Source: Arthrobacter sp. Y81 | Lineage (GTDB): Bacteria; Actinomycetota; Actinomycetes; Actinomycetales; Micrococcaceae | Length of the DNA: 64,000 nt | NCBI RefSeq assembly: GCF_002929335.1 | Contig: NZ_PJIL01000004.1 | Span: 124,001 to 188,000, forward strand | Direction: 5' to 3' | Part shown: positions 15,410 through 22,504 of the stretch, piece by piece | Layout of the letters: each line of letters opens with the position of its first letter | Numbering within the stretch: the stretch's first letter is position 1 | Notes under the pieces: generated by a model | Seen by the model: only the letters and a program-made list of their open reading frames with translations | Told to the model about the DNA's origin: nothing | The model's database searches: none | Translations under genes and position numbers: made by a program

Positions 15410-16138
15410 CTATTCGGCGTCGTCCGGGCCCTGGGTCCTCTGTGCGTGATAGGCAAGGATCTGCAGTTCGGTGGCCATGTCCACCTTGCGCAGGTTTACG
15501 CCGGCCGGCACCTGGAGCATCACCGGCGCGAAGCTGAGGATGCTGCGCACTCCGGCTGCGATAACGCGGTCGCACACACCCTGAGCCACGGCCGCGGGCA
15601 GGGCCAGCACCACCATGTTGGTTCCGGTGCGCTGGAGGACAGGCTCGAGGTCCGCTACGTCGCTGACCCGCAGCCAGCCAACTTCGTTGCCCACCACCAT
15701 CTGGTCGGCGTCGAAAATCGCCACAACGTCGAACCCCCGGGACTCAAAGCCGCCGTACCGCGCCAGGGCCTTGCCCAGGTTACCGGCGCCCACGATTGCC
15801 ACTTTCCAGTCGCGGGTCAGGCCCAGCGCTGCTGAGATATGGCGGCTGAGGTACTGCACTTCATAGCCGACGCCGCGTGTGCCGTAGGACCCGACGTGCG
15901 AGAGATCCTTCCGGAGCGTGGACGAGCTCACGCCGGAGGCTTCGGCCAGCGATTCGGAGGAGACGCGTTCAACACCCTCGGCCAGCATTGTGGTGAGGGC
16001 GCGCAAATAGATGGTCAGCCGGGCCACGGCCGCGGGCGGAATCTGCTTGGCCGCAGTTCCGCTATCCCCGTGGACAGCCTCGGGGGAAGAATCCAGCGAA
16101 GTCACTATCTGCTCCATTGCGTCGCGTTGTGAGTCCAC
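15410..16138 (-). CDS. rex: Redox-sensing transcriptional repressor Rex
   Basis: 242 residues. An N-terminal winged helix (about 35-105: RVSSESLAEASGVSSSTLRKDLSHVGSYG...GVGY) is followed by a Rossmann NAD(H)-binding domain with VAIVGAGNLGKALARY. These are the Rex hallmarks. Rex senses the NADH/NAD+ ratio and represses respiratory and fermentative genes; in actinobacteria it often controls cytochrome bd and haem/cytochrome genes. The glutaredoxin-like gene lies upstream on the same strand with a 120-nt gap. Confidence 0.95.
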   Translation of the reverse strand: MDSQRDAMEQIVTSLDSSPEAVHGDSGTAAKQIPPAAVARLTIYLRALTTMLAEGVERVSSESLAEASGVSSSTLRKDLSHVGSYGTRGVGYEVQYLSRHISAALGLTRDWKVAIVGAGNLGKALARYGGFESRGFDVVAIFDADQMVVGNEVGWLRVSDVADLEPVLQRTGTNMVVLALPAAVAQGVCDRVIAAGVRSILSFAPVMLQVPAGVNLRKVDMATELQILAYHAQRTQGPDDAE

Positions 16139-16258
16139 TCTAGAGCCCAGTCTGCACTGCCAACAAAGCAGGAGTCACGGCGCGCCACGGCTTCCGGCGC
16201 ATAATGCCGCCATGCTCCGGCGTCACCCGGCCGCGTCCCATACAACTCCCCGCCATCC

Positions 16259-16513
16259 CTACTTGGCCATGGCCTGGCGCAGGACCCGGTCCAGGCGGGT
16301 TTCGTCGATCTTCCAGAAGTCACGCTGGATCCCGTCGACGAGGACCACGGGGATTTCTTCGGCATACCGCTCACGCAGTTCCGGCCGGTTGTCCACCAAC
16401 TGTTCCGTCCACTCCAGTCCCAACGCGGCGGTGACGCGTCCGACGGCGTCGCGCGCCGCCTCACAGAGGTGGCAGTCAGCTTTGGTGATCAGGACGACGT
16501 CGGGTTTTGCCAT
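16259..16513 (-). CDS. Glutaredoxin-like (DUF836-type) thiol protein
   Basis: 84 residues, thioredoxin-fold mini-protein: VVLITKADCHLCEAARDAV holds a CHLC redox pair near residue 14, and EEIPVVLVDG carries the cis-proline. It belongs to the short glutaredoxin/DUF836 group often encoded next to rex and the HAD gene in actinobacteria. Partner unknown. It is divergent from the HAD phosphatase gene. Confidence 0.82.
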   Translation of the reverse strand: MAKPDVVLITKADCHLCEAARDAVGRVTAALGLEWTEQLVDNRPELRERYAEEIPVVLVDGIQRDFWKIDETRLDRVLRQAMAK

Positions 16514-16588
16514 GCCTCAACCGTAGCCCGGGCCGCCGTCCCGCCGCGACGTCACCAAGGCCGGGCGGGCATTGACTAGACTCAAGGC

Positions 16589-17407
16589 ATGCCCGAGGAG
16601 AAGTACGTCGCCGTAGTCCGGCAGCCCGCCGGTGCGTCTCATCACGGCGAGGCCGCCTTCTTCGACGTCGACAACACCCTTATGAAGGGCGCCAGCCTCT
16701 TCCACGTGGCCCGCAAAATGCACCAGCGCGGCGCGTTCACCCTGCCGCAGGCGGCCGGTATGGCGTGGAAACAGTTCAAGTTCGTCCTCCGCGGCGAGAA
16801 CATGGACGATGTCCATGCGGTCCGCGATTCGGCACTGACGCTGGCAGCCGGCATCACAGTGGAGGACATCAAGGCACTCGGCGAAGAAGTCTTTGACGAA
16901 ATGATCGAGTCCAGGATCTGGCCCGGCGCCAAGGCCCTGGCCCAGCAACACTTACGGGTGGGCCGCATGGTGTGGCTGGTGACGGCGACGCCCATCGAGG
17001 TGGCCACCGTGATTTCCACCCGGTTGGGCCTGACCGGAGCCCTGGGCACCGTGGGCGAGATCGAGAACGGCGCGTACACCGGCCGGCTGGTGGGCGACAT
17101 CCTGCACGGGCAGGCCAAGGCCGTGGCTGTCCAGGGCATCGCGGACGCCGAGGACCTGGACCTCAACCGCTGCTGGGCCTACAGCGATTCACACAATGAC
17201 ATTCCGCTGCTGAGCATGGTGGGCCATCCGGTGGCCATCAACCCCGACTCCCGGCTTCGCCGCCATGCCCGCGACAACAACTGGCCTGTCTACGACTTCC
17301 GCTCAGGCCGCCGCGCCGCCACGCTGGGATTGAAGGCGGCCACGATTGGCGGGGCAATCTACGGCCTCTGGCGGGGCTTCACCCGCTTCCGCGGCCCCAC
17401 GGTCTAA
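16589..17407 (+). CDS. HAD-superfamily subfamily IB hydrolase (SerB-like)
   Basis: 272 residues. Motif I is FFDVDNTLMKG (DxDxT nucleophile), motif II is VTATP, and motif III/IV region is CWAYSDSHNDIPLLSMVGHP with the paired acidic residues. The C terminus has a hydrophobic patch. It is a phosphatase of the HAD-IB hypothetical group related to phosphoserine phosphatase; the substrate may be a lysophospholipid or small phosphomonoester, but this is not settled. Confidence 0.87.
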   Translation: MPEEKYVAVVRQPAGASHHGEAAFFDVDNTLMKGASLFHVARKMHQRGAFTLPQAAGMAWKQFKFVLRGENMDDVHAVRDSALTLAAGITVEDIKALGEEVFDEMIESRIWPGAKALAQQHLRVGRMVWLVTATPIEVATVISTRLGLTGALGTVGEIENGAYTGRLVGDILHGQAKAVAVQGIADAEDLDLNRCWAYSDSHNDIPLLSMVGHPVAINPDSRLRRHARDNNWPVYDFRSGRRAATLGLKAATIGGAIYGLWRGFTRFRGPTV

Positions 17408-17449
17408 CCGGCAGGGGGACGGCGTGCGTGCCGGCGTAATGGGTCGTCA

Positions 17450-17549
17450 ACCGGCAGCAGCGCTTCGCGTAGGAGCGCATCGCGACGGAACGCGCGACAG
17501 AGGTCGCCCAGGACTGAACGCTAAGCGACGGCGAAGCGCTGTTGCCGGG
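17450..17549. repeat. Inverted repeat downstream of the HAD gene
   Basis: Arms of 19 nt at 17450-17468 and 17531-17549 pair with two mismatches (CGGCAGCAGCGCTTCGC against its complement with CAACAGC). The 62-nt interior is rich in CGCGAC motifs. It lies after the HAD stop; it could be a dispersed palindromic element or a structured 3' end. Confidence 0.5.
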
Positions 17550-17559
17550 GAACCTAACA

Positions 17560-17595
17560 CAAAGAAAAATGCCCGCTGCCAAAGGCAACGGGCAT
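17560..17595 (-). terminator. Rho-independent terminator of the bS22 gene
   Basis: On the minus strand the stem ATGCCCGTTGCC / GGCAGCGGGCAT with a TTT loop is followed by TTTTTCTTTG. It lies 21 nt after the bS22 stop codon. Confidence 0.88.
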
Positions 17596-17616
17596 CTCAC
17601 GCTGTATGAAGTATCT

Positions 17617-17715
17617 CTACTTCTTGTTACGGCGCTGGTGGCGGGTCTTACGAAGCAACTTGCGGTGCTTCTTCTTGGCCATACGCTTGCGACGCTTCTT
17701 AATAACTGAACCCAC
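17617..17715 (-). CDS. Small basic ribosomal protein bS22 (AURKAIP1/COX24-domain peptide)
   Basis: A 32-residue, very basic protein read from GTG 17715: GSVIKKRRKRMAKKKHRKLL and then RKTRHQRRNKK. This is the actinobacterial 30S protein bS22 (AURKAIP1/COX24 domain), first placed in mycobacterial ribosome structures. TAAGGAA lies a few nt upstream as ribosome binding site and a strong terminator follows. It is too short for most gene finders, but the match over its whole length is clear. Confidence 0.93.
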   Translation of the reverse strand: MGSVIKKRRKRMAKKKHRKLLRKTRHQRRNKK

Positions 17716-17898
17716 GAAAGTTCCTTACAAACTAGATGGAGTACCTGTCTGATGGAAGAGGTCCGTGGACTAGGCAACAGACTAAACAACAAACAGATTC
17801 TTACAATAACGAAAAACGTTCCCTAACAGGGTACCGCTTATCCGGCGCACCCACTGACCGCCTGCCTAGAGGCACATACGGCGGCGGCCGCGAAGGAG

Positions 17899-18111
17899 CT
17901 AGGCGGTGTCCGATTGGGCTTCCACAACAGCACCCTTGACGTACTGTTCGACGGCGCTCTCCGGCACCCGGAAGGACCGGCCGAAGCGGACGGCCGGCAT
18001 CTCTCCGGAATGGACAAGGCGATACACGGTCATTTTGGAAACGCGCATGAGCTCGGCCACTTCGGCCACAGTCAGGAACTGAGCGTTCGAGAAGTTCGAC
18101 TCTGCGGACAT
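17899..18111 (-). CDS. BldC-like/excisionase-family helix-turn-helix DNA-binding protein
   Basis: 70 residues from ATG 18111 (upstream in-frame codons to 18192 are not needed; AAGGGAA precedes the chosen start). FLTVAEVAELMRVSKMTVYR LVHSGEMPAVRFGRSFRVPE is a MerR-like winged helix of the excisionase/BldC group, followed by a helix SAVEQYV. Such proteins are small developmental or housekeeping regulators in actinobacteria. Target genes are not known. Position beside bS22 is a common actinobacterial arrangement. Confidence 0.85.
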   Translation of the reverse strand: MSAESNFSNAQFLTVAEVAELMRVSKMTVYRLVHSGEMPAVRFGRSFRVPESAVEQYVKGAVVEAQSDTA

Positions 18112-18291
18112 TTCCCTTATTCCTTTTGTTAACAGCTGATAAAGGCAACCCCATTGAAACCCCATTGCGGTGTGCCGATGCTGAGCCATCAACCTACCCT
18201 GTGCTAGTTACTCTAGTGGCTGATGGTGCCATAGTGAAAGTCATTCCGCGTAACCAGTTTCCGGGCCCGCGCCCGGTCAAACCCGGAAAAT

Positions 18292-19464
18292 TCAGCCCTG
18301 CAGAGCACCCCTGCGCTTGCGCGCGGACGCTGCAAGCTGGCCCAGCACCGACGCCGTGACCTCCCACTCCATGCAGGCATCAGTGACGCTCTGGCCGTAG
18401 ACCAGCTCGTCAGTGCCGGCAGCGTGCTCGGCCACATCCAGGTTCTGCGCACCGCCCATCAGGAAGCTCTCCAGCATGACGCCGGCGATGGCCGAGGCGG
18501 CGGTTCCGCCATCCTCCAGCTGCGCTCCGATTTCGAATGCCACCTCGGCCTGGCGGTGGTGGCTCTTGCCGCTGTTGGCGTGGCTGGCGTCCACAATCAG
18601 CCTGGGGTTGAGCTGCTTGGCGGCCAGTTTCGCCGACGCCGCCTCGACGTCCGCTGCGGAGTAGTTCGGGCCCTTGCGCCCGCCGCGCAGGATCACGTGC
18701 GTGTCCGGGTTGCCGGCCGTGGCCACGAGCGCGGCCCTGCCGTCACCGTCGATTCCCAGGAACGCCTGGGACGCCGCCGCGGCGCTGCAGGCATCAACGG
18801 CAACCTGCAGGTCGCCGTCGGTCCCGTTCTTGAACCCGATCGGCATGGACAGCCCGGACGCGAGCTGGCGGTGGATCTGGCTTTCGGTGGTGCGTGCCCC
18901 GATGGCGCCCCAGGAGACGAGGTCCGCCATGTACTGCGGGCTGATGGGTTCCAGGAACTCCGTGGCCGTGGGAAGGCCCAGCGAGGTGACCTGCTTCAGG
19001 AACTGGCGGGCTGCCCGCAGTCCAGTGGCGATGTCGTGGCTGCCATCAAGGTGGGGATCGTTGATGAGGCCCTTCCAGCCCACGGTGGTGCGCGGCTTCT
19101 CGAAGTAGGTCCGCATGACGATCAGCAGGTCTTCCCTGTGCTTCTCCGCCTGGCTCACCAGCCGGCGGGCGTATTCCAGGCCGGCCTTGGGGTCATGGAT
19201 GGAGCAGGGGCCCACGATCACCAGCAGGCGGTCGTCCACGCCGTCCATGATGGCGCGGACTTCGTCCCGGCCGCGTTCGACGACGTCAGCCACCCGGGCG
19301 TCCAGCGGCAGCTCCACGATCATGTCCTGCGGTGACGGCAGCGCCTGGAATTCGCTGACGCGCAGGTTGGAGGTGGATTTCTGCGCGGACGCAGTACCTT
19401 CCTGGGAAACAGTGTTCTCCAGTGAATTGGAAGGATGCGTTTCGGTGGCTGCTGCGGTGCTCAT
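18292..19464 (-). CDS. aroG: Class I 3-deoxy-7-phosphoheptulonate (DAHP) synthase
   Basis: 390 residues. It matches the class I (AroF/G/H type) enzyme: LLVIVGPCSIHDPKAGLEYA, VMRTYFEKPRTTVGWKGLIN, WGAIGARTTESQ, MPIGFKNGTDG, HVILRGGRKGPNYS and IVDASHANSGKSH, with metal ligands Cys, His, Glu and Asp in their expected motifs. It condenses phosphoenolpyruvate with erythrose 4-phosphate, the first step to aromatic amino acids. The N-terminal 35 residues are an Ala/Ser/Thr-rich extension. An aromatic-rich leader peptide and hairpins lie upstream (19531-19643), implying attenuation. Confidence 0.95.
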   Translation of the reverse strand: MSTAAATETHPSNSLENTVSQEGTASAQKSTSNLRVSEFQALPSPQDMIVELPLDARVADVVERGRDEVRAIMDGVDDRLLVIVGPCSIHDPKAGLEYARRLVSQAEKHREDLLIVMRTYFEKPRTTVGWKGLINDPHLDGSHDIATGLRAARQFLKQVTSLGLPTATEFLEPISPQYMADLVSWGAIGARTTESQIHRQLASGLSMPIGFKNGTDGDLQVAVDACSAAAASQAFLGIDGDGRAALVATAGNPDTHVILRGGRKGPNYSAADVEAASAKLAAKQLNPRLIVDASHANSGKSHHRQAEVAFEIGAQLEDGGTAASAIAGVMLESFLMGGAQNLDVAEHAAGTDELVYGQSVTDACMEWEVTASVLGQLAASARKRRGALQG

Positions 19465-19530
19465 GTGTGCGGGTCCTGTTCCGGATGGTGCGGAGCGGGC
19501 CCAGATCAGAACCCGCCGGAGAAATGGCGA

Positions 19531-19614
19531 AGGGCAGAGAATGATCTCTGCCCTGTTGGCTCTGAAGGAAAGTTGGATGCGTGTCAGTTAGACGCGGGCC
19601 CCTCCAGAGCCAAC
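19531..19614 (-). promoter_or_regulatory. Attenuator-like RNA hairpins upstream of DAHP synthase
   Basis: On the minus strand, GTTGGCTCTGGAGG (19601-19614, inside the leader ORF) can pair with CCTTCAGAGCCAAC (19555-19568). Just after comes the hairpin AGGGCAGAGA...TCTCTGCCCT (19531-19554). CAGAG in the second arm could alternatively pair with CTCTG of the last hairpin, so the structures can exclude each other. The U-run after the last hairpin is weak, so the effect could be on transcription or on translation of the synthase. Confidence 0.65.
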
Positions 19615-19643
19615 GAAAAATACGCATACCAACGGTTAGTCAT
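19584..19643 (-). CDS. Aromatic-rich leader peptide for DAHP synthase
   Basis: A 19-codon ORF on the minus strand from ATG 19643 to TGA 19584, encoding MTNRWYAYFSLALEGPASN. The Trp-Tyr-Ala-Tyr-Phe run reads all three products of the pathway started by the gene 120 nt downstream. The ORF overlaps the first arm of the hairpin set at 19531-19614, so a ribosome stalled at the aromatic codons would change the fold. Aromatic leader peptides are known before DAHP synthase genes in other actinobacteria such as Corynebacterium. No strong ribosome binding site is seen; translation may be leaderless or weak. Confidence 0.7.
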   Translation of the reverse strand: MTNRWYAYFSLALEGPASN

Positions 19644-19731
19644 AGCCAAGACCATAACGGCCGAACGCACGGACCGCAAATTCGCCCGTCATTTCGCGAC
19701 CTTGTGTTGCGGGGCCCAGGCGCGGGACCCT

Positions 19732-19800
19732 CCCCCAACTGACTCGCAGTTAACGCTCCGAAATCGCGATTTCGGAGCGTTAACTGCTAGCTAGTTGGGA
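19732..19800. repeat. Intergenic palindromic repeat, CCCAACTGACT family, copy 2
   Basis: Near-perfect inverted repeat of about 33-nt arms centred on ATCGCGAT, with AGTTAACGCTCCGAAATCG mirrored on both sides and CCCAACT/AGTTGGG outside. It is the better copy of the element at 288-354. It lies between the acetyl esterase stop and the DAHP leader region, both on the minus strand. It is too symmetrical to be just a terminator. Confidence 0.65.
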
Positions 19801-19810
19801 GGGGGAAGCC

Positions 19811-20827
19811 TTAGCCGAGCAGCTTGCGCAGGTACTGCAGCTGGCGGTTCCACTGGTGTTCCTGGCCGCCCTCATGGTTGTTGAACCGGTACACCTCGAT
19901 GTCCTTGGCCGGAACGCCTCCGGTTCCTGCTGCTGCCGTTCCGTAGGCGTTGTAGCTGGCAAAGACCGTGGAAGGCGGGCAGATATCGTCCATCTGCGCG
20001 GCCGAGAACAGCGCCGGCGCCGTTGCCGCCCGGCCCAGGTTGACGCCGTCGAAGTAGTTCAGCACGGCGAGGATGGGTTCGTAGCGCTCCCGGTGGCGGG
20101 CCAGGAAGGCGGCGATTTCGGGGTACGGCCCGCGCGGTGCGATGTCGATGGAACGGGGGAAGTCCTGCAGGAAAGGCACATCCGGCAGTGCGGCGATCAC
20201 GCCGTCGAGCCTTCCGGCCGCGAGCCCGGCCACCGCAACGGTGATGCCGCCGCCCTGGCTGACGCCCGCCACCACAACCTGCGAGGCGTCGACGGCGGGG
20301 TGTGCCTGGGCGGCCTCCACCGCGCGGATGGCATCCACGTAGACCCGCCGGTAGTAGTAGTCCTCGCGGCTTCCGACACCGCGGGTCATCAGCCCCGCAT
20401 GCGCCACGTCGCCAGCTGAGGGGTGCGGGTCGGCGGTGTGCCCCAGAATTCCGCCGTAACCCTGCCCGCGGGTGTCCATGATGAAGTGCGCGTAACCGGC
20501 CTGCGCCCACTTGGTGTCCTGGTTGGACAGCCCGCGCCCACCGGAATAGCCCACGTACTGCACGACGACGGGAAGCGGCCCGTCCGCCGGCCGGTTCGCC
20601 GGCAGGTGCAGCCAGCCTTTCACCGGGGAACCGCCGAAGCCGGCAAATGTGACATCGAAGGTGTCGATTACCGTCAGGTAGTTGTCCACCGGTTCGAAAA
20701 CGGCGTCCAGCGGGTACTCCCGGGCCTCGCTGATGGTGCGGTCCCAGAAGGCATCAAGGTCCGCCGGGGCGGTGACGCCGGACGTGTAGTTTCGGAGCTG
20801 CTCAAGCGGTAGGTCGAAGAGGGGCAT
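19811..20827 (-). CDS. Acetylxylan esterase / cephalosporin-C deacetylase (AXE1, CE7-type)
   Basis: 338 residues from ATG 20827 (PLFDLPLEQLRNYTSGVTAP). It has the CE7/AXE1 layout: N-terminal DLDAFWDRTISEAR, oxyanion region VQYVGYSGGRG, RGQGYGG, nucleophile serine in VVVAGVSQGGGITVAVAG, acid DDICPPSTVFASYN and catalytic histidine in NNHEGG. It removes acetyl groups from sugars or oligosaccharides. No signal peptide, so it acts in the cytoplasm. It lies 147 nt after rhaB and may serve deacetylation of imported pectic oligomers. Confidence 0.9.
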   Translation of the reverse strand: MPLFDLPLEQLRNYTSGVTAPADLDAFWDRTISEAREYPLDAVFEPVDNYLTVIDTFDVTFAGFGGSPVKGWLHLPANRPADGPLPVVVQYVGYSGGRGLSNQDTKWAQAGYAHFIMDTRGQGYGGILGHTADPHPSAGDVAHAGLMTRGVGSREDYYYRRVYVDAIRAVEAAQAHPAVDASQVVVAGVSQGGGITVAVAGLAAGRLDGVIAALPDVPFLQDFPRSIDIAPRGPYPEIAAFLARHRERYEPILAVLNYFDGVNLGRAATAPALFSAAQMDDICPPSTVFASYNAYGTAAAGTGGVPAKDIEVYRFNNHEGGQEHQWNRQLQYLRKLLG

Positions 20828-20974
20828 GGGGATTCCGGTTCTGTGAAGCGGCCAATAGGTAGGATGTTGTATCTTCTCAGGCGCGCACGGCAGGTTCAAC
20901 CGTCACGACGCCACGTTGAGGACTGTGTACCAGCGCGACTGGAGATGACGTTGTTGGACGCGCTACCCCACCAC

Positions 20975-22504
20975 TCAGACCAGCGCTGCCTGGTAGCTTT
21001 CCAAGGCCTGCGAGCCGCGCACGAGTGCCCGCAGTTCCGCGAGGCCGCCGGAGACCACGCCGGCGGCCCGGGCCTGGACCAGCACGTTGCCAAGCGCTGT
21101 GGCCTCGACCGGTCCGGCGATGACGCGCTTTTCGGTGGCGTCGGCGGTGAGCTGGCAGAGGAGCCGGTTCTGCGAGCCGCCGCCCACGATGTGCACCACG
21201 TCCACGGGCGCGTCCGCGAGGCGTTCGGCGTCGGCGATGGTCCGGGCGTAGCCTGCTGCCAGGCTGTCCAGGATGCACCTTGTGATGCCGGCCGGGTCGT
21301 CGGTGAGGACGGCTCCGGTGTTCCGGACGGCTGCCCGGATCCGTTCCGGCATGTTGTCCGGGGCGATGAAGTACGGATCGTCGGCGTTGATCTGGGGCCC
21401 GCCGAACGGCAGCGCGGCGGCGGCCGTGAGCAGTTCGTCCAGTGTTGCCGTGTATCCCCGCTGAGCCCAGGTGCGCTGGCATTCGCTGAGCAGCCAGAGC
21501 CCGCCGACGTTGCGGAGGTACCGGATGGTGCCGTCCACGCCGCGTTCGTTGGTGAAGTTCGCCTGCCGGCTGGCCTCCGTGAGCACGGGTTGCGGGAGCT
21601 CGACGCCGACGAGGGACCAGGTGCCTGACGAGATGTACGCGAAGTTCCCGTGTTCGGCGGGTACGGCGGCGACGGCGGAGGCGGTGTCGTGCGAGCCGAC
21701 GGCCACCACCTTCGTTGCCCGGGCCAGTCCGGTGCGGGCGGCGATGCCGGGCAGCAGGGTGCCGACTGTTTCGCCGGGCTGGATCAGCGGCGGGAACAGC
21801 TTTTTGGGCAGGCCCAGCGCGGCGAGGAACTCGGTGGCCCACTCCCCCGCGACAGCGTCAAAGAGCCCGGTGGTGGAGGCGTTGGTGGCTTCGGTGCGGC
21901 GGACCCCGGTGAGCAGGAACGCGATCAGGTCCGGGATGAGCAGGGCCTGCAGCCCGGCCAGGTCCGGTTCGCTGGCCAGCTGGTAGATCGTGTTGAACTG
22001 CAGGAACTGCAGCCCGGTGGTGGCGTAGAGCCGGGCCGGGTCCAGTTTTTGGTGGACCTGGGCGACGGCGCCGCGGCTGCGGTCATCCCGGTAGCTGAAC
22101 GGCTGCGCGGTGGGGTCCCCGGCAGCGTTCACCAGGCCGTAGTCCACCGCCCAGGTGTCGATCCCGATGCTGCTGATCGTTTCGCCGCGCTCCCCGGCGA
22201 CGCGGGCCGCGGCAGCGAGGCCGGCGAGGACCTCGGCGAACAGGGCGTCGAAGTCCCAGCGGAGGCCGCCGTCGGACTCCACCACACCGTTGGGAAAGCG
22301 GTGCACCGTTTCCAGCGTCGCTTTGCCCTCAGAACCGGCGCCGCCTTCTGCGACGCGTCCCAGGATGACCCGTCCGGAGGAGGCACCAATATCGACAGCG
22401 GCGAACACACTGCCGGCGAACAGGCCGCCGTCGAACACCGTCCCGGCAGTGGCCGGGGCAGTGTCCACAGATGCACCGTCCGGCGCTGCGGGCACGGTGT
22501 TCAC
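20975..22504 (-). CDS. rhaB: L-rhamnulokinase RhaB
   Basis: 509 residues from GTG 22504, overlapping the stop of the aldolase/dehydrogenase gene by 4 nt (GTGA). FGGY-family kinase: FAAVDIGASSGRVILG (first phosphate motif), GIDTWAVDYGL, YISSGTWSLVGVELPQP and the C-terminal VHIVGGGSQNRLLCQLTADA. It phosphorylates L-rhamnulose at O-1. In this operon its product is cleaved by the fused aldolase encoded upstream. Confidence 0.94.
   Translation of the reverse strand: MNTVPAAPDGASVDTAPATAGTVFDGGLFAGSVFAAVDIGASSGRVILGRVAEGGAGSEGKATLETVHRFPNGVVESDGGLRWDFDALFAEVLAGLAAAARVAGERGETISSIGIDTWAVDYGLVNAAGDPTAQPFSYRDDRSRGAVAQVHQKLDPARLYATTGLQFLQFNTIYQLASEPDLAGLQALLIPDLIAFLLTGVRRTEATNASTTGLFDAVAGEWATEFLAALGLPKKLFPPLIQPGETVGTLLPGIAARTGLARATKVVAVGSHDTASAVAAVPAEHGNFAYISSGTWSLVGVELPQPVLTEASRQANFTNERGVDGTIRYLRNVGGLWLLSECQRTWAQRGYTATLDELLTAAAALPFGGPQINADDPYFIAPDNMPERIRAAVRNTGAVLTDDPAGITRCILDSLAAGYARTIADAERLADAPVDVVHIVGGGSQNRLLCQLTADATEKRVIAGPVEATALGNVLVQARAAGVVSGGLAELRALVRGSQALESYQAALV

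Noticed and set aside
19286-19627. Alternative DAHP leader starting MRIFRWLWRG with a Trp-Leu-Trp motif
   Set aside because: Attractive at first, but it has no nearby in-frame stop and runs 113 codons into the synthase gene; the frame starting at 19643 has a stop and a better aromatic run.
20828-20974. Possible small gene between the acetyl esterase and rhaB
   Set aside because: No start with ribosome binding site and no protein-like frame; treated as a plain 147-nt gap.
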